Shown here: in pieces, positions 1 through 5,025 of the stretch
How the letters are laid out: the number at the start of each line of letters is the position of its first letter
Position numbering within the stretch: the first letter of the stretch is position 1
Assembly (NCBI GenBank): GCA_017651385.1
Contig: JAGCCY010000045.1
Location: 1 to 5,695 of the forward strand
DNA length: 5,695 nucleotides
Direction of reading: 5' to 3'
Origin: Lachnospiraceae bacterium
GTDB taxonomy: Bacteria; Bacillota; Clostridia; Lachnospirales; Lachnospiraceae
The notes under the pieces: model-generated
Told to the model about the DNA's origin: nothing
The model's database searches: none
The model's input: only the letters and a program-made list of their open reading frames with translations
Position numbers and translations under genes: made by a program

Positions 1-893
1 GAAATATAAAGGACCGTCTGAAGTGCGGCTACCATGTAGTCATACTTCTCACAATAATCCATATATTCGGTGATCAAAGATCCGACATCCCCGTTTTCTT
101 CAAGTGCAAGGTATATTGAGGCCTCATAGTAAGGCATCACAAAATCTCTTACTATAACGGAAGCATAGATCTGTTGGGTAAAAAGCGGACTGTCCTTGTA
201 CTTATAAAGGATTGCTCTTGCATCTACTTTCCTGCCTTCAAGGACATATATTTTGGCAAGATTTGCATCAATTATCGCATAGTATGATTCCGTATAAAGT
301 GCGTCCGGAACGGTACGAAGCACTTCTCTTGCCGTAGCAAGATCTTTCTCGGCACTCTTATAGTCTTTATAATAAGAGGCCACGATCGCTCGCATACGAT
401 GAGCGTAGCTGAGCACCTGAATATCGGTAATATCATTAAAATCATCGGTTATCACTTCAATCTGCTCGATGGCATCCCGCGCACATTCGTAGTTACTGTT
501 TATAACATAGAACATGGCAAGATCGAGTTCCAGATTGGCCGTATAATTTACATCATCACTTTTTTCAAGATAAAAGAGGGCAGATCCCAGAGAACGCGAG
601 TAATTTGCCATATCTCCCTTCATCTTATAGAGAAGGCTTTCTCTTTCGTATAATCTTCCGCGGTCTTCATCATAAAGGTTTCTTTTGGAAGTCCATGACT
701 CAAGTATGGCAAGCTGGTCGTCAAGAACTTCCGGCTCATACGTGATCTGGTTATCCGCAAGCTCAACGATCGCATCATGATTGTTTTCTTTTTCCCAGTC
801 GGAATAAGTCAAGTATGCAATCTGAGCCACTGCGATAACTACAGTTGCTATAACAAAGAACAATATAAGTTTTAAAAGATTTTTCTTTGTCAT
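1..893 (-). CDS. Membrane-anchored TPR-like sensor protein, N-terminal part (runs off left edge)
   Basis: The reading frame is open from an ATG at 893-891 to the left edge, giving 297 residues and no stop, so the C-terminus is missing. The start is supported by a CGGAG ribosome site at 901-906 about 7 bases upstream. Residues 6-30 form one hydrophobic helix after a short MTKK lysine-rich start, consistent with an N-terminal membrane anchor. The rest is soluble and helical, rich in Tyr/Ala/Leu. TPR-like helix pairs lie at about 117-146 (LAMFYVINSNYECARDAI), 162-192 (YYKDYKSAEKDLATA) and 203-233 (LAKIYVLEGRKVDARAIL). In Firmicutes this layout often precedes a GGDEF, histidine kinase or HTH output domain, but that part is not visible, so the function is unassigned. 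It follows the ABC exporter gene on the same strand after 109 bp and probably has its own promoter. Confidence 0.88.
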   Translation of the reverse strand, partial: MTKKNLLKLILFFVIATVVIAVAQIAYLTYSDWEKENNHDAIVELADNQITYEPEVLDDQLAILESWTSKRNLYDEDRGRLYERESLLYKMKGDMANYSRSLGSALFYLEKSDDVNYTANLELDLAMFYVINSNYECARDAIEQIEVITDDFNDITDIQVLSYAHRMRAIVASYYKDYKSAEKDLATAREVLRTVPDALYTESYYAIIDANLAKIYVLEGRKVDARAILYKYKDSPLFTQQIYASVIVRDFVMPYYEASIYLALEENGDVGSLITEYMDYCEKYDYMVAALQTVLYI

Positions 894-942
894 TTACAAT
901 TCTCCGCACGATCACACCCTATTAGGGCATCATAACAAAGAA

Positions 943-948
943 ATTATA
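943..948 (-). promoter_or_regulatory. Candidate -10 element upstream of the TPR-like gene
   Basis: A perfect TATAAT reads on the minus strand 49 bases before the ATG at 893. No good -35 hexamer lies 16-18 bases further upstream (candidates such as ATAAAT are poor), so this is a tentative promoter. A second weaker -10-like TATGAT sits at 929-934. A short perfect palindrome, CCCTA-T-TAGGG at 917-927, lies between the -10 and the ribosome site, where an operator or leader hairpin could act. Confidence 0.3.
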
Positions 949-1002
949 ACTCAGAAAGTAAAACCATTTATTAATATTTGTCGGAATTTAACGACATATT
1001 GC

Positions 1003-2835
1003 TCATTTTTGATCCTGTCCGTCCCTGTCTGTCTTAAACTGAGTCTCATAAAGTTCCGTATAAGTACCGCCTGCGCCCACAAGTTCTTCGTGGGTACCGC
1101 TTTCCGCTATCACTCCGTCCTTTATGACCAAGATCCTGTCTGCCGCAAGGATCGTGGAAAGCCTGTGCGCTATAAGGATACTTGTGCGCGAATTGATGAT
1201 CGGATCTATCGCATCCTGGATCTTTCTCTCGGAAATCGAATCAAGCGCGGAAGTTGCTTCATCGAATATGAAAAGATCGGGATCTTTCAAAAGAACGCGG
1301 GCAATGGATATACGCTGCTTTTCACCACCAGAAAGTTTAAGCCCGCGGTTTCCGACCATGGTGTCAAGTCCGGTTTCCTGCTTTTTAATAAAGTCGTATA
1401 TATTGGCCTTGATACACGCATCTATCATCTCTTCCTCGGTCGCATCGGGCTTTGCATACAAAAGGTTGTCACGGATGGAACCGTTAAAGAGGTATGTTTC
1501 CTGGCTTACTATACCGATGCTCTTTCTTAAAAAATCAAGGCTTAGATCTCTTACATCGATGCCGTCGAACGTAACGCTTCCCGCATTTACGTCATAAAGA
1601 CGCGGGATCAGATTAACAAGCGTACTCTTGCCCGATCCCGACGGACCCACCACAGCGATACAGTCGCCGGCCTTTAGTTCAAAACTAATATCCTTAAGTA
1701 TCTGCCTTTCGGGATTATATGAAAAGCTGACATGCTTAAATTCCACGCGGCCGTCTTCTTTTTCGGGCTTTAACGGCTTCTCGGGATCTTTAATGGATAC
1801 GGGCATATCATAGTATTCAAATATTCTTGTAAACATCGCCATGGATCTTATCCACTCAACCTGGATATTCAAAAGCTGATTTACCGGCATATACATCTTT
1901 CCCAAGAGTGCGACCATTACAGTGATGTCACCGACCGTTATCGAAGAATCATATTTCATGATAAGGATTCCGCCCACAAGGTACAAAAGCATGGGGCCGA
2001 TACTCGAAAATGTTCTTACCACTACCATAAACCAGCGGCCGGCCATACTTTCTTTTATGTTCAGTCTGACCATCTTTTCGTTGACGGTCTTATAACGCTC
2101 ATATTCATGCTCTTCCTTACCGAAAAGCTTTACCAGAAGCTGTCCGCTTACGGAAAGGGTCTCGTTTAAAATACCGTTTACCTCATCGTTGCACTCCTGT
2201 GATTCTCTGGTAAGTGACCACCGTGTCTTGCCGGCCTTACGCGTGGGTATCACAAAAAGCGGCACCACAAGGATACCCACGATCGCAAGGATCCGGTTTG
2301 AACGAAACATGAGTACAAGCGCCGCGATAAGCGTAATGGAATTTGAAAGGATCGATGTGAAAGTATCTGTGATTATTCTTTTAACACCGTCGATATCGCT
2401 TGTCATACGGGTTATGATGTCGCCCTGATTATTTGATGTAAAAAAACTCTGTGACATTTTCTGAAGATGGCGATACATGGAATTTCGCATATCAAAAGTG
2501 ATATGCTGCGCGATCCAGGTGTTTAAGTAGCTTTCCGCAACACCTATAAGATTGGCTCCAAAAGTCACCAATAGTGAAAGAACGATATAGAAAACAAGCG
2601 AGTCCATCTTCTTCGCTATAAGGCCTTCGTCGATGATCTTACCGGTAAGGACCGAAGGCAAAAGGTTTAACACCGACGATACGATAAGACACAGCAAAAT
2701 AAGTACAAACTGCTTTTTGTACGGCTTAAGATAAGAAAAAATACGTTTTAGAAGTTCCGGTGTGACTTTAGGCTTATTGGCCTTTTCTTCTTCGGTTAAA
2801 AATCCGCCCCTCATGGGCCCTCCGGGTCCCGGCAT
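1003..2835 (-). CDS. ABC exporter half-transporter (fused membrane and ATPase domains)
   Basis: This 610-aa protein is a complete type I ABC exporter half: it hydrolyses ATP to move an unknown substrate across the cytoplasmic membrane as a dimer. Six membrane helices lie at about 42-63, 80-100, 161-177, 181-197, 268-293 and 300-318. The ATPase domain carries the A-loop Tyr373, Walker A GPSGSGKST (397-405), Q-loop Gln445, signature LSGGEKQ (501-507), Walker B LFIFDE (521-526) with catalytic Glu526, D-loop SALD and H-loop His557. Every catalytic residue is present. The Gly/Pro-rich N-terminus (MPGPGGPMRGG) resembles one subunit of heterodimeric MdlAB/TM287-288-like pairs, yet no partner gene is adjacent. 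It may therefore form a homodimer or pair with a distant subunit. The chosen ATG has an AAGGGGGG ribosome site 8 bases upstream. An in-frame ATG at codon 8 also has a GGAGG in front. Drug, lipid and peptide export are all possible. Confidence 0.95.
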   Translation of the reverse strand: MPGPGGPMRGGFLTEEEKANKPKVTPELLKRIFSYLKPYKKQFVLILLCLIVSSVLNLLPSVLTGKIIDEGLIAKKMDSLVFYIVLSLLVTFGANLIGVAESYLNTWIAQHITFDMRNSMYRHLQKMSQSFFTSNNQGDIITRMTSDIDGVKRIITDTFTSILSNSITLIAALVLMFRSNRILAIVGILVVPLFVIPTRKAGKTRWSLTRESQECNDEVNGILNETLSVSGQLLVKLFGKEEHEYERYKTVNEKMVRLNIKESMAGRWFMVVVRTFSSIGPMLLYLVGGILIMKYDSSITVGDITVMVALLGKMYMPVNQLLNIQVEWIRSMAMFTRIFEYYDMPVSIKDPEKPLKPEKEDGRVEFKHVSFSYNPERQILKDISFELKAGDCIAVVGPSGSGKSTLVNLIPRLYDVNAGSVTFDGIDVRDLSLDFLRKSIGIVSQETYLFNGSIRDNLLYAKPDATEEEMIDACIKANIYDFIKKQETGLDTMVGNRGLKLSGGEKQRISIARVLLKDPDLFIFDEATSALDSISERKIQDAIDPIINSRTSILIAHRLSTILAADRILVIKDGVIAESGTHEELVGAGGTYTELYETQFKTDRDGQDQK

Positions 2836-2867
2836 GATCGTGTCCCCCCTTTATTACAGTTTTTATA

Positions 2868-2888
2868 ATTATAGTTGCTAATTTGCAA
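2868..2888 (-). promoter_or_regulatory. Candidate promoter for the ABC exporter
   Basis: The minus strand reads TATAAT at 2873-2868, followed by an overlapping TATAAA at 2867-2862. No consensus -35 lies 17 bases before TATAAT. TTGCAA (2888-2883) is 15 bases before TATAAA, which is short spacing. The AT-rich stretch is the only plausible promoter zone in the 96-bp divergent gap. The exact hexamers are uncertain. Confidence 0.35.
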
Positions 2889-2909
2889 TTAATCCATATA
2901 CTTTATAAT
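2875..2909 (+). promoter_or_regulatory. Candidate sigma-A promoter(s) for the EAL gene
   Basis: Two overlapping sigma-A-like arrangements are visible upstream of the ATG at 2932. One is TTGCTA (2875-2880), 16 bases, TATACT (2897-2902). The other is TTGCAA (2883-2888), 15 bases, then a perfect TATAAT (2904-2909). The first has better spacing and the second a better -10. Either gives a short leader of about 15-30 bases before the ATG, just enough for the ribosome site GGGAG at 2919-2923. Confidence 0.45.
2879..2891. promoter_or_regulatory. Inverted repeat between divergent promoters, possible operator
   Basis: TAATT-TGC-AATTA is a perfect inverted repeat with 5-bp arms and a 3-bp spacer, lying between the start codons of the exporter and the EAL gene. 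It overlaps the candidate -35 regions in both directions, so a bound dimeric regulator could control both genes. In AT-rich DNA a repeat this short can occur by chance. No regulator gene is in the window. Confidence 0.3.
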
Positions 2910-2931
2910 CCCTGAAAAGGGAGTTTATACT

Positions 2932-3642
2932 ATGAACGAAAAAGAGCAGCAGATCAGCGATATCCTGGCCAATCCCGAGTCTATAAAATATGCTTTCCAG
3001 CCTATTTTTGATGTGACAAACAACACTGTTTACGGCCATGAAGCCTTAATGCGCCCCTCGCCGTTTTCTCCGATGGATATCGTTGAATACTGCATATCAG
3101 AGGATAGGTTAAACGACATCGAAACAATTACAGCAATTTATTCGGTTGCCGAATTTTTAAACAAAGGTCTTGAGGGCAAGATCTTTATCAACTCATTCCC
3201 CGAAGCTTCAATGTCGGTCGAAGATTCTTTGAAACTGAGAAACTTCAGCCACGGAAGAATGGCCGGAAGAGCTGTATTTGAAATGCTCGAATACACCAAA
3301 CTCGATGAATATTCCTGGCATCGCAAACAGGAAGAGTTTGCAAAATCAAATCTCAACGCCCTTATCGCGATAGATGATTACGGTACCGATGATCTTATGG
3401 ATTCCGCAAGGATCAGGATGTTCCATCCAAACATTATCAAAATAGACATATCCCTCGTATCAAACGTACACGCGGATAAGATAAAACAGGATAAGATAAA
3501 CCGTATTCTTGATTACACCGGAAACAATGATATAATCGCTCTCGCGGAAGGGGTGGAAACAAAAGAAGAGTACGATTATCTGCGCACTCTTCCGATACAG
3601 CTTATGCAGGGCTATTACCTGGGCCGTCCGAACATCTATTGA
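2932..3642 (+). CDS. Stand-alone EAL-domain cyclic-di-GMP phosphodiesterase
   Basis: This 236-aa protein is almost entirely one EAL domain, with no sensor, REC, PAS or GGDEF partner. EAL enzymes linearise c-di-GMP to pGpG in the cytosol using two metal ions. The family's metal- and substrate-binding positions all appear to be present: Glu37 in HEALMR (36-41), Asn87 in FINSFP, Glu117 in FEMLEY, Asp148-Asp149 in DDYG, Lys170 in IIKID, Glu206 in AEGVET and Gln226 in QGYYLGRP. An active enzyme is therefore expected. The loop after DDYG reads TDDLMD where most active EALs have TGYSSL, which is a notable departure because this loop helps dimer-coupled activation. The ATG at 2932 has a good ribosome site (GGGAG, 8 bases upstream). 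The gene is divergent from the ABC exporter and convergent with a membrane operon, overlapping its last gene by 7 bp. No membrane helix or signal peptide is seen. Confidence 0.95.
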   Translation: MNEKEQQISDILANPESIKYAFQPIFDVTNNTVYGHEALMRPSPFSPMDIVEYCISEDRLNDIETITAIYSVAEFLNKGLEGKIFINSFPEASMSVEDSLKLRNFSHGRMAGRAVFEMLEYTKLDEYSWHRKQEEFAKSNLNALIAIDDYGTDDLMDSARIRMFHPNIIKIDISLVSNVHADKIKQDKINRILDYTGNNDIIALAEGVETKEEYDYLRTLPIQLMQGYYLGRPNIY

Positions 3643-3665
3643 GCCGGACGGCTCATTTTATTTTT
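3621..3665 (+). terminator. Intrinsic terminator of the EAL gene, overlapping both stop codons
   Basis: Two alternative stems share the same T-rich tail (TTTTATTTTT, 3656-3665). One pairs GCCGTCCG (3623-3630) with CGGACGGC (3645-3652), extended by a G-T wobble and a G-C pair at the base, with a 14-base loop. The other is the compact hairpin TGAGCC-GGAC-GGCTCA (3640-3655). The stem region encodes the last residues of the EAL protein and also of the convergent gene. On the minus strand no T-run follows, so this stops plus-strand transcription only. Confidence 0.75.
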
Positions 3666-4124
3666 CCCGATCAGAGCCTTTACAAGAACCGGCTGCACAA
3701 GGATTATCACTATATAACCCACCAGCAGGCTTACTATCAAAGAAACCGGAAGCGTCCTTGCGATCGACGGGCCTCCCCCTGCCGAAAGCACCTCTTCAGG
3801 TATCTGTTTTCTTGCATTTGTGACCATAAGCACCACCATTATAACTGTAATTACCGTTGTATATATAAGATCCGAAACGATTGCGCTTAAAAAGGTCCCT
3901 TTGGGACTTTCCTGAACGGCGTTAAGCTTTTTACAGAATGCATCGCCGAGTTTTTTGACCGGGATCAAAAAACCTATGATAAGAGATATCACAAAAGATA
4001 CAAGAAACGAAATAAGAAAGCCGGGCAATGTAAAGTGACCGCTCAAAGCAGTATTGACCAGCGAAAGTACAAGACTCATTATAAGTCCCATAAGAATCGT
4101 CATAGTGATCATTATTTTCTTCAT
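3636..4124 (-). CDS. Four-helix membrane protein, DUF2798-like (tandem pair)
   Basis: The predicted product is 162 aa and consists mostly of four membrane helices at about 6-27, 34-54, 80-103 and 124-147, with a short basic C-terminal tail. The pattern of two helices, a short turn and a Pro-containing end (FLIPVKKLGDAF, then VQPVLVKALIG) occurs twice. It resembles two DUF2798 units in tandem, a family of small bacterial membrane proteins without a known role. This family call is from memory of sequence style and is moderate. The start is ATG at 4124-4122, behind AGGAGA. An in-frame GTG 15 bases upstream (4139-4137) has no ribosome site of its own, and the AGGAGA lies inside that extension. 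It is the last gene of a three-gene membrane operon, 29 bases downstream of the DUF4230 gene. Its 3' end overlaps the convergent EAL gene. Confidence 0.85.
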   Translation of the reverse strand: MKKIMITMTILMGLIMSLVLSLVNTALSGHFTLPGFLISFLVSFVISLIIGFLIPVKKLGDAFCKKLNAVQESPKGTFLSAIVSDLIYTTVITVIMVVLMVTNARKQIPEEVLSAGGGPSIARTLPVSLIVSLLVGYIVIILVQPVLVKALIGKNKMSRPAQ

Positions 4125-4128
4125 ATCT

Positions 4129-4134
4129 TCTCCT
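4129..4134 (-). promoter_or_regulatory. Ribosome site fixing the ATG start at 4124
   Basis: AGGAGA on the minus strand lies 4 bases before the ATG at 4124-4122. It falls downstream of the competing GTG at 4139-4137, so it can serve only the ATG. This supports a 162-aa rather than a 167-aa product. Confidence 0.7.
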
Positions 4135-4153
4135 CTCACCTGTAACCTGTACG

Positions 4154-4813
4154 TTATTTTTGTGTATCTTCTACGGTCGCGATTATGACTTTATAATCGG
4201 GAAGTACGCCTTCCACGAAATTCTCCACCATATCTTCGGCATTCTTTTGCGCCTTATCGAGGATCCCTTTTTCTATGGCTTTAGCCTCTTCGTCTTTTAA
4301 AAGTGCGGCAAAAGAATCCGTTACGTTTGTTACCGAAACGGGATTAAAGATACTGTTCTTTGAATCATACAGTTTAAAACTGTCCGGATCTATCGATGAA
4401 CTGTGGATCTTTGCCCGCGGGATCGTGACGGTGACTATCTTCCTGTTATCATCCGATACTACATCGATATCGTTAAAATCGATGCCTGCGGTTATAACTC
4501 CGTCATAACTGTACACAAAGTTACTCTGGGTAAACGGTATCTCAAAACCGTTGATCTCACGGGAACTGTCATATTTCTCGACATGAGTGAAATAATATTC
4601 CTGGGTATCGAGTATGCCTATCTCGCGAAGGCCCTCTTTTACGGTCTCTCCCGATAATGACTCAGCCTTATCGACAATGCCCTGGGTTATGACCGTCTCC
4701 TTGTTTTTGGATTCGATCCACCTGTTTACCAGTATGTATATGATAAGCATGCCCACAAGCACCAGCGCTATCACGATCATACGCAGTATGAACTTAAATT
4801 TTCTCTGTGTCAT
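4154..4813 (-). CDS. DUF4230 family membrane-anchored protein
   Basis: This 219-aa protein has a basic N-terminus (MTQRKFKF), one membrane helix at about 9-30 and a soluble domain predicted to face outward. The soluble part matches the DUF4230 pattern as I know it: a region ending in IGILDTQEYYFT (65-76), then AGIDFNDIDV (109-118) and VTIPRAKI (129-136), followed by an SxDPDSFKLYD stretch and a charged helix (about 166-200). DUF4230 proteins are widespread in Clostridia and Bacteroidetes and have no established function. The ATG at 4813 has a strong ribosome site, AAGGAG (4824-4819), 5 bases upstream. The site lies in the 18-base gap after the microprotein's stop, which suggests tight co-transcription. 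The next gene follows after 29 bases that contain a short direct repeat, TACAGGT without a full second copy (ACAGGT twice). Confidence 0.9.
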   Translation of the reverse strand: MTQRKFKFILRMIVIALVLVGMLIIYILVNRWIESKNKETVITQGIVDKAESLSGETVKEGLREIGILDTQEYYFTHVEKYDSSREINGFEIPFTQSNFVYSYDGVITAGIDFNDIDVVSDDNRKIVTVTIPRAKIHSSSIDPDSFKLYDSKNSIFNPVSVTNVTDSFAALLKDEEAKAIEKGILDKAQKNAEDMVENFVEGVLPDYKVIIATVEDTQK

Positions 4814-4831
4814 GTATGCTCCTTTACCGGC

Positions 4832-4921
4832 TTATATCCATGCGGTGATCAAAAGAACAAGATAGAATATCACAACAATGGCAACTACCGCTCCGAGCAA
4901 TTTAAAAATAACCTTCTTCAT
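4832..4921 (-). CDS. 29-aa single-pass membrane microprotein
   Basis: A short frame runs ATG (4921-4919) to TAA (4834-4832) and encodes 29 residues: MKK, then VIFKLLGAVVAIVVIFYLV, ending in LLITAWI. It is a basic start followed by one continuous hydrophobic helix, either a membrane-spanning microprotein or a signal-anchor-like peptide. The best support is an excellent ribosome site, GGAGG (4931-4927), 5 bases before the ATG, together with its place as first gene of an operon behind a terminator and a promoter-like sequence. Only 18 bases separate its stop from the DUF4230 start. I do not recognise a family. It could be a small partner of the DUF4230 or four-helix protein, or a leader peptide affecting their translation. 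It falls below usual gene-calling length limits, so it is likely to be missed in annotation. Confidence 0.75.
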   Translation of the reverse strand: MKKVIFKLLGAVVAIVVIFYLVLLITAWI

Positions 4922-4946
4922 GATCCCCTCCGAAGTCTTTTTCTTT

Positions 4947-4956
4947 ATTTTATCAG
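4947..4956 (-). promoter_or_regulatory. Candidate extended -10 promoter of the membrane operon
   Basis: The minus strand reads TGATAAAAT, an extended -10 (TGn followed by TAAAAT at 4952-4947), 25 bases upstream of the microprotein ATG. The matching -35 position (about 4970-4975, TATCCA) is weak. This position is just after the upstream gene's terminator, as expected for an independent operon promoter. Confidence 0.4.
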
Positions 4957-4974
4957 ATATGAGAAATAATGGAT

Positions 4975-5011
4975 ATAAAAATCTCCCAGTTCCTTAAGGA
5001 ACCGGGAGATT
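4975..5011 (-). terminator. Strong intrinsic terminator of the repeat surface protein gene
   Basis: On the minus strand a 14-bp stem (5011-4998 pairing with 4993-4980) closes a TTAA loop and runs into TTTT. At 5003/4988 the pair is G-U in the minus transcript but A-C in the plus transcript, which indicates minus-strand use. It begins 14 bases after the TAA at 5026 and insulates the downstream microprotein/DUF4230 operon. Confidence 0.93.
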
Positions 5012-5025
5012 AATGTTATTGCTTA

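Noticed and set aside
399..653. Plus-strand 84-codon open frame
   Set aside because: Antisense to the TPR-like gene, which is open for 297 codons with a good start; no ribosome site was seen.
979..996. Hairpin TGTCG...CGACA as terminator of the ABC exporter
   Set aside because: Only a 5-bp stem with an 8-base AT-rich loop and no T run after it on the minus strand; too weak to call.
894..1002. c-di-GMP riboswitch in the leaders near the EAL gene
   Set aside because: All three intergenic gaps are about 100 bp or less and are filled by promoters, ribosome sites or a terminator; no GEMM-like conserved core was recognised.
1009..1597. Two long plus-strand open frames (1009-1530 and 1124-1597)
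   Set aside because: They are antisense to the ATPase domain of the ABC exporter, whose motifs are unmistakable; no ribosome site or recognisable domain.
4125..4139. GTG start at 4139 for the DUF2798-like gene
   Set aside because: No ribosome site upstream of it, and the AGGAGA lies inside the extension, positioned for the ATG at 4124.
4275..4865. Overlapping plus-strand open frames opposite the DUF4230 gene
   Set aside because: Shadows of the DUF4230 frame on the other strand; low-complexity products without start signals.
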